Source of the DNA: a virus
Strand: one strand, 5' to 3'
Length of the DNA: 36,858 bases
IMG/VR virus record: IMGVR_UViG_3300045971_000265
Span: 1-36,858 of that record
Shown here: positions 13,711-21,318 of the stretch, piece by piece
How the letters are laid out: every line of letters begins with the position of its first letter
Numbering within the stretch: the first letter of the stretch is position 1
Made by a program: the position numbers and the translations under genes
The notes under the pieces: model-generated
Database searches by the model: none
What the model was told of the DNA's origin: nothing
The model's input: the letters and a program-made list of their open reading frames with translations, nothing else

Positions 13711-13977
13711 ATGGCTGCTGACTATGAAGTAATTGACCGACTCAAACGCATCGAGACAAAACTCGTGCGGTTTGCAGAGGAGCTGGGCATCGACACCGAT
13801 GTGACCAGAGATTGGATCACGGTAGATGAACCCAACAAGGTAATCTATCTGTCGACCATGGGGCGTTCACTCGCCGTGATGAAGATTGAGGCCAAGCGCA
13901 GGGGCGCCACCAGCAAGCTGACTTACGACGTGGTGCACAAGGGTAACGTGGTGGCAACACTGACGTTGGACGAGTAA
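13711..13977 (+). CDS. Unknown small protein, 88 aa
   Basis: Good GGAG site 8 bases before the ATG. A helix (VIDRLKRIETKLVRFAEELG) is followed by four predicted strands (WITVDEPNKVIYLSTM, SLAVMKIEAKR, KLTYDVVHKG, NVVATLTLDE), a compact alpha-beta domain. No known family was recognised. It is the first gene after the last palindrome, so it may open a new transcription unit, though no promoter is seen. Confidence 0.75.
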   Translation: MAADYEVIDRLKRIETKLVRFAEELGIDTDVTRDWITVDEPNKVIYLSTMGRSLAVMKIEAKRRGATSKLTYDVVHKGNVVATLTLDE

Positions 13978-13993
13978 ACATTACTGTCATCGT

Positions 13994-14007
13994 GGCGGGC
14001 AACCGCC
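13994..14007 (+). other. RNA hairpin with GCAA tetraloop before 14029
   Basis: GGCGG-GCAA-CCGCC forms a 5-pair stem closed by a GNRA-type loop, in the 51-base gap between genes. No T-run follows, so it is not a simple terminator. It could stabilise the mRNA or mark a cleavage point. Confidence 0.4.
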
Positions 14008-14028
14008 CACTTACATACTGGAGAAGAA

Positions 14029-14226
14029 ATGAAATCACAGCACAACAACCTTAACAGCAACAGCTCCGTGATGGTGAGCTGGACGCGCCCACTGCTGGAG
14101 AAATTCCGGGTGGAGTATGAAGCTGCCATACGTGCCGAGAAGGACACGTTCCTGTTCAACGACCACGGGTATACGGTGGGCTACGCCCGCTACCTGATCC
14201 AATTTCTTGACGGAGACTTGGCATGA
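14029..14226 (+). CDS. Unknown small protein, 65 aa
   Basis: Ribosome site GGAG 7 bases before the ATG. The protein has an Asn/Ser-rich start, then helices SWTRPLLEKFRVEYEAAIRA and ARYLIQFLDG. It is the first of the chain of small genes linked by ATGA overlaps; the next start overlaps its stop by four bases. Function unknown. Confidence 0.7.
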   Translation: MKSQHNNLNSNSSVMVSWTRPLLEKFRVEYEAAIRAEKDTFLFNDHGYTVGYARYLIQFLDGDLA

Positions 14227-14417
14227 TGCATACCTTCCGTAAACTGTTCCGTAAACCATCCCCCCTTGAGCGGGCTATGCGCGAGTTGGGGGACATTGAG
14301 CATTCGCTTCTGGATGTTGACGCAGAGATTACGTGGGCACAGAAGCGCAAGGAGTACTACCTTGCACGCAAGGAATCTCTGCGGGCGTATGTGTACGTTG
14401 TGGGAGACGCGAAATGA
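14223..14417 (+). CDS. Unknown small protein, 64 aa, coiled-coil-like
   Basis: It starts in an ATGA overlap (14223) and ends in one (14414-14417). The N-terminus is basic (HTFRKLFRKPSPLE), then a heptad-like helix (LGDIEHSLLDVDAEITWAQKR, KEYYLARKESL). It is probably a small helical protein that pairs with itself or a partner; no family recognised. Confidence 0.7.
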   Translation: MMHTFRKLFRKPSPLERAMRELGDIEHSLLDVDAEITWAQKRKEYYLARKESLRAYVYVVGDAK

Positions 14418-14542
14418 CTGACAACAATGAGCCGTACACGGTCCTACATCGTATCGTGGACGCAGTCTTCAACTTCCTGACGGCGGTGGGCGTGATCGCC
14501 TTCGCTGGCATCGCCGGGTATCTGTGGAGCAAGTACCTATGA
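14414..14542 (+). CDS. Small membrane protein, 42 aa
   Basis: Start by ATGA overlap at 14414. The first 14 residues are polar, followed by one clear membrane segment (about 18-39, FNFLTAVGVIAFAGIAGYLW) and a short SKYL tail. One-segment membrane proteins of this size in phages include holin-like and superinfection proteins, but nothing here fixes the role, and no endolysin is nearby. Confidence 0.65.
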   Translation: MTDNNEPYTVLHRIVDAVFNFLTAVGVIAFAGIAGYLWSKYL

Positions 14543-14607
14543 AACTGCAATGGCAACCAACCGAATGGGGACGCGCCCGTGTAACTGCGCGGTGGGTGCG
14601 GGTATGA
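14539..14607 (+). CDS. Mini-ORF, 22 aa, ATGA-coupled at both ends
   Basis: It begins in an ATGA overlap with the membrane protein and ends in an ATGA overlap with the next gene. The peptide is Trp/Arg/Val-rich (MKLQWQPTEWGRARV...). It may be a real peptide or may serve only to carry ribosomes from one gene to the next. Confidence 0.45.
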   Translation: MKLQWQPTEWGRARVTARWVRV

Positions 14608-14942
14608 GCAAAGTAAAAGAAGCAACGATGCGTTTAAGCACTTCTATCCAAGAAGGGTACGACCTGCTTGAAGAGTTTCAGTATCAGTACAAACGCTTTG
14701 AAGAAATGCTACGGGAGTTACCTGCGTCTAGAAAGAACGAGAAAGCGGAGGCAACCAAACTGATGCAGGAACTTGCCGCGCACAGCAGAGACTTAAAGCA
14801 GGAGATCAAGAACGCAAACGCCATCTTCCAGAGCATCAATGGGCACATTGCATGGAAAGCCGCTGTACGGGATTGCTTTGGCGAAGAAGGTCTACAGAAA
14901 TGTTACGACTACTTTGAAGATGAACGGGAGAAACAAGAATGA
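14604..14942 (+). CDS. Unknown helical protein, 112 aa
   Basis: ATG 14604 overlaps the stop of the mini-ORF (ATGA). An in-frame ATG at 14550 would add residues that do not resemble the rest and has no ribosome site. The protein is almost all helix with charged heptads (LEEFQYQYKRFEEMLREL, AEATKLMQELAAHSRDLKQE), then FQSINGHIAWKAAVRDCFG. A coiled-coil dimer is likely. Function unknown. Confidence 0.7.
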   Translation: MSKVKEATMRLSTSIQEGYDLLEEFQYQYKRFEEMLRELPASRKNEKAEATKLMQELAAHSRDLKQEIKNANAIFQSINGHIAWKAAVRDCFGEEGLQKCYDYFEDEREKQE

Positions 14943-15202
14943 CCGTACCACTACCAGAGCCGCACTTCTACACGCCCTTCACCGCAAATGGTAAGCGTGT
15001 AGATCACCCATACCACTTCACTACTGAACTCCAAGCATACGGCGCTGCGTGTCGTGCTGCTGCGCTGGAGGAAGCTGCGAAGGCGTGTGAGGAAGAAGCG
15101 TGGCGACTTAAATCAATCGCAGTCTCTCAACAGAGTGCGGCAACAAACTGTAAATCCATCGGTCTGTCCGTAGCGTCAGACAAGATAAGGAGGATGAAAT
15201 GA
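14939..15202 (+). CDS. Unknown small phage protein, 87 aa
   Basis: ATGA overlap at both ends. The segment AYGAACRAAALEEAAKACEE is a pattern seen in many short hypothetical proteins of phages and prophages of Gram-negative hosts, with aromatic residues before it (PHFYTPFTANGK, HPYHFTTE). The role of these proteins is not known. Confidence 0.75.
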   Translation: MTVPLPEPHFYTPFTANGKRVDHPYHFTTELQAYGAACRAAALEEAAKACEEEAWRLKSIAVSQQSAATNCKSIGLSVASDKIRRMK

Positions 15203-15591
15203 CCGAAGCCGAACGACTGTCAAGAGCACTTGAGGTGCTGTACTGCACGACAACAGCGGCAAAAGAAGCAGCCGCACTGATCCGTAGCCAAGCAGCGGAG
15301 ATTGAAGCTCTGCAAGGGCAGTTGCGAGTAAAGGCGAAGCCCGGCGCGTTTGAAGACCTGCAAGCGGAGAACGAAGCGCTGCGCGTCAACGTGGCGCTCA
15401 AGAACGGGCAAGTCACTGCACTGCAAGACGAAGCCAATGATCTGCGCGTCAGCAATGACAAGCTGGTTGCGATGCTGAAATGCGTAGAGACAAACCTGTC
15501 TAAGAGCATGAGCAAGAGCATACAAAGACTGCAGGCTAGGCAGATAGCAGAAGTTTTGCATGACGCCGCTATCAAAGGAGAACCCACATGA
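15199..15591 (+). CDS. Unknown coiled-coil protein, 130 aa
   Basis: ATGA overlap at both ends. It is predicted nearly all helix with leucine heptads between about 30 and 95 (EALQGQLRVK, LQAENEALRVNVALKNGQVT, LQDEANDLRV). It is probably an elongated dimer. Function unknown. Confidence 0.72.
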   Translation: MTEAERLSRALEVLYCTTTAAKEAAALIRSQAAEIEALQGQLRVKAKPGAFEDLQAENEALRVNVALKNGQVTALQDEANDLRVSNDKLVAMLKCVETNLSKSMSKSIQRLQARQIAEVLHDAAIKGEPT

Positions 15592-15641
15592 AAAACGTAG
15601 CTGAACTTGAAATATATGGGGAGTTTGCAAATGAACGATAG
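15588..15641 (+). CDS. Mini-ORF, 17 aa
   Basis: It has a strong AAAGGAG site, an ATGA overlap with the previous gene, and ends 11 bases inside the next gene. The peptide is MKNVAELEIYGEFANER. The strong ribosome site without a large product suggests a ribosome-loading leader for the gene at 15631, or an unknown micropeptide. Confidence 0.45.
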   Translation: MKNVAELEIYGEFANER

Positions 15642-16095
15642 AGAAGTATTTGAAGCGTGGAACAACCAACTGGCCGACCCACTCAGCCTACGTGGAGAGG
15701 CTACTGCATGGAATGCTTGGCAAGCCGCCCTCGCGCAGCAGAAGGAAGCGCAGACACTGAACTACACAGAATCAGACTGCCTGAAATCTGAAGCTAGGTG
15801 GGAAGCGCAGCAAGAGCCTGTCGGCAAGGTGCTGGAAGTCGCAGACGATGGAAGTTTTCAGGCTGGATTCTTTGTGAACTTGCCGTATGGGACGTTGCTC
15901 TACGCAGCACCGCAGCTAGACGATTCGCCTTTCTCGGAAGAAGCGTTTGAAATCCTTCAAGGGAAAGTTCGGAAGCTGGAAACCGTGCTGCGGATGGCGT
16001 TGGAAGCTCTTGATGACACCCGGTATGTGAGCAAATACACGCACATCATTGCCGCCATCGCCGCGATTCGTGAACAACTTGGAGAAACGAAATGA
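15631..16095 (+). CDS. Unknown phage protein, 154 aa
   Basis: ATG 15631 was chosen because GGGGAG lies about 9 bases upstream; an in-frame TTG at 15607 lies further upstream without support. The N-terminus (REVFEAWNNQLADP, TAWNAWQAALA) and the middle (GTLLYAAPQ) follow the pattern of common hypothetical proteins of Gram-negative phages, in which a W-x-AW-x-A helix is followed by PVG..V and LYAAP. The C-terminal helix (IIAAIAAIREQLG) is also typical. The biochemical role is unknown. Confidence 0.78.
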   Translation: MNDREVFEAWNNQLADPLSLRGEATAWNAWQAALAQQKEAQTLNYTESDCLKSEARWEAQQEPVGKVLEVADDGSFQAGFFVNLPYGTLLYAAPQLDDSPFSEEAFEILQGKVRKLETVLRMALEALDDTRYVSKYTHIIAAIAAIREQLGETK

Positions 16096-16361
16096 ACGTA
16101 CGTATTAACGCCGCAGCCCGCGCGCTGTGCACCGCATTCTCAAAAGACTTCGGCAACGAAGTCGACAACTGGAAGACATACCAGAAGCTGTTCATCAGCG
16201 ACGCAAAGACTGCCCTTGATGCCGCTGACAAGATTGACGGTGCGTTCGCCAAGGCGCAGGCATCGCTGCTGGAAGCCAGCCTGATGAAGCGCATCGAAGA
16301 TCAGGACAGGATGCTGGTCGAGTACCGGCGTCGTTACGGAGTACTGGGGGTAACACAATGA
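16092..16361 (+). CDS. Unknown small protein, 89 aa
   Basis: ATGA overlap at both ends. Helical throughout: AARALCTAFSKDFG, TYQKLFISDAKTALDAAD, LLEASLMKRIEDQDRML. Basic C-terminus. Not recognised. Confidence 0.7.
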   Translation: MNVRINAAARALCTAFSKDFGNEVDNWKTYQKLFISDAKTALDAADKIDGAFAKAQASLLEASLMKRIEDQDRMLVEYRRRYGVLGVTQ

Positions 16362-16645
16362 CAATCAAACGACGCTGCGGGGCGTGCGGGATATTACTGC
16401 CGCTAACTGAGTTCTACGCAGACCAACTGCGGTACACCACCGCTGCCAAGTGCAAGGTCTGCTACAACAACAAACGCAAGCTCAAGCGGTTGGCGGTGGA
16501 GCCACCGACGCCCGTGACGCCGGCCCGCATGCCTGAAAACCCATGGGAGACTCTGGGTGCTGACCGTCGCCCTAACTGGGGCGGGCCATCGTATCGGGAG
16601 ACTGTACTCAGTCCGACATTTCAGAGTGTGACCGACAAAATATAG
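16358..16645 (+). CDS. Zinc-ribbon protein, 95 aa
   Basis: ATGA overlap at the start. Two CxxC knuckles 23 residues apart (CGAC near 8-11 and CKVC near 32-35) with LTEFYADQ between them match the phage zinc ribbon of the type C-x-x-C...FY...C-x-x-C. The basic patch NNKRKLKR follows and may touch nucleic acid. The C-terminal half is Pro/Trp-rich and less ordered. The role is unknown; a regulator or nuclease accessory is possible. Confidence 0.75.
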   Translation: MTIKRRCGACGILLPLTEFYADQLRYTTAAKCKVCYNNKRKLKRLAVEPPTPVTPARMPENPWETLGADRRPNWGGPSYRETVLSPTFQSVTDKI

Positions 16646-16653
16646 GAGGGGAT

Positions 16654-16839
16654 ATGCCCGAAGAAGACAGACCAAAATTTTCTACGTGGACGCGCTCAGA
16701 CCTTGAAGATTGGTGCGAGGTAGCGTACACTATTGTTCAGCGGCAACAAGATGCCCTCATGGCGATGCAACGCGAACTTAAAGACTGTCAAGAACGTAGA
16801 GCGATGCTGCACAACCAACTTACTGACGATTGGAAATAA
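16654..16839 (+). CDS. Unknown helical protein, 61 aa
   Basis: Strong AGGAGG site before the ATG, 8 bases after the previous stop. One long helix with Gln/Arg/Leu (LEDWCEVAYTIVQRQQDALM, MQRELKDCQERRAMLHNQL). Probably a coiled coil. Function unknown. Confidence 0.68.
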   Translation: MPEEDRPKFSTWTRSDLEDWCEVAYTIVQRQQDALMAMQRELKDCQERRAMLHNQLTDDWK

Positions 16840-16841
16840 TC

Positions 16842-17081
16842 ATGGAAATCCGCATAGACAAAGACAAGCATGACCGCATGGTGCGGGACATGCTGATGCT
16901 GGTGCGCGGCGCGCATCCGGCAGAGATTGTGCTGGCACTGGGCGAGGCCATTGGCCGCGTCATTGCTGAGGTGGCTGGCTCCGACGTGGTGAAGACCCAG
17001 CTGGTTAACGTGGCTGTGAAGCAGATGGCAACAGCTATCGAGCACGCCCCCCGCAACGAGTCTGGAATCTTGCTGCCATGA
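16842..17081 (+). CDS. Unknown small protein, 79 aa
   Basis: ATG 16842 follows the previous stop by two bases; an in-frame TTG at 16830 lies inside the previous gene. The protein is helical, with an acidic-basic start (MEIRIDKDKHDRMVRDMLML) and two amphipathic helices. Function unknown. The next gene overlaps by ATGA. Confidence 0.7.
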   Translation: MEIRIDKDKHDRMVRDMLMLVRGAHPAEIVLALGEAIGRVIAEVAGSDVVKTQLVNVAVKQMATAIEHAPRNESGILLP

Positions 17082-17479
17082 ACCGCCTAACCGACATCTT
17101 TAAGTCCGCTACACAGGTGCGCAACGAGGCACAGGAAGCGGCCAACGCAAACATGCGCGCGCAGATGGACGCCATGAACATAGCGGGCTCGTCGGTCTAC
17201 AACTCCGCTGCCGCTAGTGTCCTTGGGTCTCCCTACCAGAACGTGTACGTTGGAGGTGGAGGTGGAGGTGGGACGGCCGGGAGCATGGACCTGCGCATCC
17301 GTGGCGGGCGCAAGTGCGGCAAAGGGCGGGTCACCGTAACTCTGCGTGAGATTGACAACGGCTACGTACTGGAGCACCAAGAGCACGCTGGCGATGACCC
17401 CAAGCTGGTGTTCTGCAAAGACCTTGAGGACGCCGGGAAACAACTTATTGGCGTGTATGCACGCTACCAGATGGAGTGA
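17078..17479 (+). CDS. Unknown protein with glycine hinge, 133 aa
   Basis: ATGA overlap at the start. The N-terminal half is helical (FKSATQVRNEAQEAANANMR). A GGA-GGT repeat in the DNA (about 17252-17271) encodes a run of seven glycines as a hinge. The C-terminal half is a predicted beta domain (MDLRIRGGRKCGKGRVTVTL, NGYVLEHQEHAG). Two domains joined by a flexible linker; function unknown. Confidence 0.72.
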   Translation: MNRLTDIFKSATQVRNEAQEAANANMRAQMDAMNIAGSSVYNSAAASVLGSPYQNVYVGGGGGGGTAGSMDLRIRGGRKCGKGRVTVTLREIDNGYVLEHQEHAGDDPKLVFCKDLEDAGKQLIGVYARYQME

Positions 17480-17743
17480 ATGATGAGAACAACCTCAGAA
17501 ATTATTAACGTGAACAACGCGAACGCAGTTCAAGTCGGTGGTGACCACTATCGCAGCAAGAAGGTGCAGCCATGGGAAGCCATGGAATCCTGCATGAGCC
17601 GCGAAGAATTCGTTGGCTACCTGCGTGGCAACATCATCAAGTACACCATGCGCTGCAACGACAAGGGTGGCATTGAGGACTTGAAGAAGGCACAGCACTA
17701 CTTGGCGAAGCTGCTTGAGGTACTGTCATGCCCGCAAGCGTAG
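17480..17743 (+). CDS. DUF3310 family protein, 87 aa
   Basis: The signature QVGGDHY (18-24), then QPWE (30-33) and YLRGNIIKYTMRCNDKGG with DLKKAQHYLAKL is the DUF3310 domain, common in phages of many hosts and sometimes labelled nucleotide kinase without proof. A role in nucleotide or DNA metabolism is suggested by its neighbours. Ribosome site GGAG just before the ATG. The next gene starts 16 bases inside its end. Confidence 0.88.
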   Translation: MMRTTSEIINVNNANAVQVGGDHYRSKKVQPWEAMESCMSREEFVGYLRGNIIKYTMRCNDKGGIEDLKKAQHYLAKLLEVLSCPQA

Positions 17744-17904
17744 AGTTCCGAATCATTACGATACGCAACGGGTATATCCTGATGCCAATAATGCATCAGG
17801 GCGAGCTGACCGCTTGGGATAAAGCGGTGTACTTCGCTACGCCACAAGACCTCTCCACCGCGATGGGTGTGGAGCTGATTAAACAAGTGCTGGAGGCACC
17901 ATGA
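17728..17904 (+). CDS. Unknown small protein, 58 aa
   Basis: It starts inside the DUF3310 gene and ends in an ATGA overlap with the next gene, filling an otherwise empty gap. The sequence (MPASVEFRIITIRNGYIL..., ELTAWDKAVYFATPQDLS) has two strands and a helix, like small phage proteins that begin with a beta strand ending NGY-x-L. Function unknown. Confidence 0.68.
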   Translation: MPASVEFRIITIRNGYILMPIMHQGELTAWDKAVYFATPQDLSTAMGVELIKQVLEAP

Positions 17905-18512
17905 AACCCGGGGTAGCGCCGGGACCGGGGCAGCTCCGGCCAATCGGACTGCTGGGGGAAAGCCCATACAGACTGTGCCCGGTGCCAGACCCGGTAGATG
18001 AGGACGCGTTTGACGAAGATGTGTACAGCAGCGTGCAGTTCGTGCTGCAGACAGGGCGAGTGTATGTAGAGGGTATATCACACAGTGTTATACAAGAGCA
18101 GCATCGCTACGACTACACGCGAGCAGATGCACAGAGATTCCGCGCGGAACTAGCGGATAAGGAGCGAGCATGGGGAGCACGTCGCGCGGAACGAGCCGCT
18201 GATCTGCGTATGCAGAGCGCCGCTGACGCGGGTATGCAGGCAGATATAGACAGTGACCTAATTCGCAAACGAAACATTCTAAAGGCGGTCAAAGTCTATA
18301 TAGATAGCACGCTTGGGGTTCTGTGGCGTAAGTCCGCGGCAGGACGCTCCATATACATAGTCGCTAGAACTACCAGCGCTACGGCATACCTACGACAGCA
18401 ATCGTACACAAGACACACTATAGAACTGAAATTTGTTGGTGTTGACGAGCTGCGCGCCGACGTAGATGACGCACAAATAAAGCTTTGTGAAATACTGAAC
18501 GAGGAAAAATAA
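17901..18512 (+). CDS. Unknown protein, 203 aa
   Basis: ATGA overlap with the previous stop and a GGAGG site 6 bases upstream. The first 45 residues are Pro/Gly-rich, followed by an acidic stretch (DPVDEDAFDEDVYSS), a charged helical part (AELADKERAWGARRAERAAD) and a C-terminal alpha-beta part ending in EILNEEK. Codon use is less GC-rich than neighbours in the last third. It ends one base inside the polymerase start (TAATG), so it is coupled to polymerase translation. Not recognised. Confidence 0.75.
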   Translation: MKPGVAPGPGQLRPIGLLGESPYRLCPVPDPVDEDAFDEDVYSSVQFVLQTGRVYVEGISHSVIQEQHRYDYTRADAQRFRAELADKERAWGARRAERAADLRMQSAADAGMQADIDSDLIRKRNILKAVKVYIDSTLGVLWRKSAAGRSIYIVARTTSATAYLRQQSYTRHTIELKFVGVDELRADVDDAQIKLCEILNEEK

Positions 18513-20362
18513 TGAAACAAATAACCGCAGACTTTGAGTCGTACTACGACCCCACTTACTCACTGACCAAGATGCAAACAGATGCCTACGTGCTATCTGA
18601 TCTATATCAGACCATGGGTGTTGCCGTGAAAGTGGACGACGGGGTTACCCACTGGTTTACCGGCACAGAGGAGGAGACCAGCGACTTCCTGCACGAATTC
18701 GACTGGAAGAATTCCGCCGTGATGTGCCACCACACCCTGTTCGACGGGTTCATCTTCGCCCAGCGGTTTGGTATCAAGCCCAAGCTGTGGATGGACACCA
18801 AGAGCATGGCTACCGTTCTCTACCCGTATCTGCGCTCGTACTCGCTGGCCAATCTGGCCAAGACGTTCGGGCTGCAGGACAAGGGTGATGCTGTCGTGAC
18901 CATGATAGGCCGTCGCCGTGAGTCGATGAATCCGATCGAAGCACATGACTACGGTGAATATTGCATCAACGATGTGGAGATTACCTACCTGTTGGGCAAG
19001 AAGATGCTGCCGTACATGCCGGCGCTGGAGCTGCGTCTGATCGACATGACTGTGCGCATGTTCACTGAGCCCGTGTTTGTGGGTGATGTGCCCCTGCTGG
19101 AGAAGCTGTACGCCGACGAGCAGGCCCGCAAGATAGCCATCATGGCGCTGGCGGGCACGGACAAAGAGACCATCATGTCCAACGACAAGTTTGCCAAGGC
19201 GCTCGAACAGCTGGGCGTGGTGCCACCCAAGAAACTCTCTGCCAAGACCGGCAAGGAGTCATGGGCGTTTGCCAAGACAGATGAGGCGTTCACCGCGCTG
19301 CTGGAGCATGAGGACTCTGACGTGCAGGCGCTGGTAGCCGCACGCCTTGGTGTCAAGACCACCATCGCAGAGACCCGTGCGCTGAAGATGCTGGAGACCG
19401 CGCGCCGTGGCAAGCTGCCCGTGTACCTCAACTACTGGGGCGCCAAGACTACTGGCCGGTATTCTGGGGGTAACTACATCAACTGGCAGAATCTGCCCGC
19501 CCGCGGGCCGTCTGCTGGCATGCGCAGGGCCATTGGCGTCTCGCCCGGGCACGTCATGGTGGTGGGTGACTCATCCAACATCGAGCTGCGGGTGGCCATG
19601 GCCGCTTCGATGCAGGACGATTTGATCGCGCTCATCCTTGCTGGTGAAGACCTGTACTGTAACTTTGCCACAAAGATGTTCGGCCGGATCATAACCAAGG
19701 CAGACAAGAAAGAGCGTCTGCTGGGCAAGATCGCCATGCTGTCCCTGCAGTACGGCGCTGGGTGGCGCAAGTTCAAAGAGATGGTGCGCCAGCAGTCAGG
19801 CGATGTGCTGAGCGACGAGAACGCTGAAGGCATCGTGAACCTGTACCGCCGCGTGCACCACAAGGTTGTGGACATGTGGGCCCGGTTTGACAATGTCATC
19901 CTGCCAGAGATTTTCAACGGCAACCAGAACCTGATCACGGTTGAGGAGCATGCATGGTGCCTGTGCACCGGGCTTGGCTACGGTGTGGCTGGTGGCCCCG
20001 GCGTAGCGTATCTAGACCTGCGTCGTGAGTCCGTGACTGACAAGTACGGTCGCCCCGGCGAGCAGTGGGTCTACACCATGGGCAGCAAGACTGTGAAGCT
20101 GTATGGCGGCAAGGCGTTTGAGAACTACTGCCAGCACGTGGCCCGGCAAATTGTGATGTGGCAGACCGCGCGCATCAACCACCGCTACCCCGTTGCACTG
20201 TCGGTGCACGACGAGGCCGTATGTGTGGTGCGTGAAGAAGAACGTGATGCGTGCGTGGCGTACATGACCGAGTGCTTGAACATGGCGCCGCCATGGTGCG
20301 CTGGGACAATCCCGCTGGCCTGCGAAGTGCACTCCGGGTACAACTATGAGGAGGCAAAGTAA
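18512..20362 (+). CDS. DNA polymerase, family A, with 3'-5' exonuclease domain, 616 aa
   Basis: The replicative polymerase of the phage. The N-terminal proofreading exonuclease has Exo I ADFES (Asp7, Glu9), Exo II HHTLFDG (Asp78) and Exo III YCINDVEITY (Asp154). The polymerase domain has TGRYSGG...INWQNLPARG, motif A GDSSNIELR (Asp353; the usual DYSQIELR reads DSSNIELR), motif B RLLGKIAMLSLQYG (Arg402, Lys406, Tyr414) and motif C HDE (566-568). There is no 5'-3' exonuclease domain. Phage family A polymerases of this size are common in podovirus-like phages that use separate helicase-primase proteins, as here (25021). The start shares one base with the previous stop (TAATG). Confidence 0.95.
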   Translation: MKQITADFESYYDPTYSLTKMQTDAYVLSDLYQTMGVAVKVDDGVTHWFTGTEEETSDFLHEFDWKNSAVMCHHTLFDGFIFAQRFGIKPKLWMDTKSMATVLYPYLRSYSLANLAKTFGLQDKGDAVVTMIGRRRESMNPIEAHDYGEYCINDVEITYLLGKKMLPYMPALELRLIDMTVRMFTEPVFVGDVPLLEKLYADEQARKIAIMALAGTDKETIMSNDKFAKALEQLGVVPPKKLSAKTGKESWAFAKTDEAFTALLEHEDSDVQALVAARLGVKTTIAETRALKMLETARRGKLPVYLNYWGAKTTGRYSGGNYINWQNLPARGPSAGMRRAIGVSPGHVMVVGDSSNIELRVAMAASMQDDLIALILAGEDLYCNFATKMFGRIITKADKKERLLGKIAMLSLQYGAGWRKFKEMVRQQSGDVLSDENAEGIVNLYRRVHHKVVDMWARFDNVILPEIFNGNQNLITVEEHAWCLCTGLGYGVAGGPGVAYLDLRRESVTDKYGRPGEQWVYTMGSKTVKLYGGKAFENYCQHVARQIVMWQTARINHRYPVALSVHDEAVCVVREEERDACVAYMTECLNMAPPWCAGTIPLACEVHSGYNYEEAK

Positions 20363-20613
20363 TGGCTATCGTAGGTAGAACCCCCCACAATTTCGACGGG
20401 GTGTCGCTGCACCACCTCGCGGACATCTTCAGCGACTCGCACGTCGTGGGCATCGCCATCCGCTGCAGGGACGGCACTGTGAAGCTGGAAGTGCCCCGGG
20501 TGCTGTGGCCTACTGAGCACGACGGCCCCAGCGAGTCCAAGCAGCAGGTGCTGGCTGCGCTGCACACACAGATCATCAACCAGATAGCAATCATATCTTT
20601 GGAGGATAAATGA
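20362..20613 (+). CDS. Unknown small protein, 83 aa
   Basis: TAATG overlap with the polymerase stop, with GGAGG upstream in the polymerase end. Strand-rich middle (HVVGIAIRCRDGTVKLEV), a tail helix (ESKQQVLAALHTQIINQIA). The next gene starts in an ATGA overlap. Being between the polymerase and a nuclease it may be a replication accessory; not recognised. Confidence 0.72.
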   Translation: MAIVGRTPHNFDGVSLHHLADIFSDSHVVGIAIRCRDGTVKLEVPRVLWPTEHDGPSESKQQVLAALHTQIINQIAIISLEDK

Positions 20614-21317
20614 CCACTAAACTCATGCCGCTGTCGTACAGCCGACTAAGCACTTTTGAATCTTGCCCACAAAAATTTGATTACTTATATGTCACCAAAA
20701 ACATCAAGGATTCGGACAACGAGTTCACCATCTATGGGACACGTGTTCATGACGCGCTGGAGACCTACGGCAAAGCCGCAGCTACTAGCAGTGACGCTGC
20801 GCAAGCCGTCATCGCCCTTGCGGACGCAACGCCAGATGTTACAAAACACTACCCGCTTGTTGACCGAATCATTCGCCTTGGGGGTACCCAGCTTTTTGAG
20901 CATCAGATGGCAATCAATCGTAGCAAGCAACCTTGCGGATGGTTTGCATCAGACGTATGGATCAGAGGAATCGCGGACGTTCTTGTGGTCAACGGCGTTC
21001 GAGCATGGTGTCTTGATTGGAAGACAGGAAAGCCTAAAGACAATCCTACCCAGCTACAGCTATTCGCTGCATTAGTATTCGCGCACTACCCCGAAGTGCA
21101 GGAAGTCACAACATCCTTTATATGGCTGAATCATGACGACGTTACGAATGCCGTTTACAAACGATCAATGGAGTCTCATCTATGGCTGGCACTCGAACCA
21201 CGATTCGTACGAGTTCAAGACGCAGTTGATGGCGGCGTTTTCAAGACAAAGCCGAGTGGTCTATGCCCGTACTGCCCTGCCAAAGGAATCTGTGCAGACG
21301 CAAGACTCAGGAGATGA
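20610..21317 (+). CDS. RecB/Cas4-like PD-(D/E)XK nuclease, 235 aa
   Basis: A predicted DNA exonuclease of the PD-(D/E)XK superfamily. Motifs: YSRLSTFESCPQKF (Cys19), GTRVH (His47), FEHQ (Glu97), GIADV (Asp123), LDWKTGK (Asp136, Lys138) and QLQLFAAL (Gln148). Four cysteines, Cys19 plus CPYCPAKGIC (219, 222, 228), fit the iron-sulphur cluster of Cas4 and AddB-type nucleases. It probably works in recombination or end processing with the SNF2 helicase and the ssDNA-binding protein downstream. ATGA start overlap. Its codon use is somewhat less GC-rich than the polymerase, hinting at separate acquisition. Confidence 0.88.
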   Translation: MTTKLMPLSYSRLSTFESCPQKFDYLYVTKNIKDSDNEFTIYGTRVHDALETYGKAAATSSDAAQAVIALADATPDVTKHYPLVDRIIRLGGTQLFEHQMAINRSKQPCGWFASDVWIRGIADVLVVNGVRAWCLDWKTGKPKDNPTQLQLFAALVFAHYPEVQEVTTSFIWLNHDDVTNAVYKRSMESHLWLALEPRFVRVQDAVDGGVFKTKPSGLCPYCPAKGICADARLRR

Positions 21318-21318
21318 T

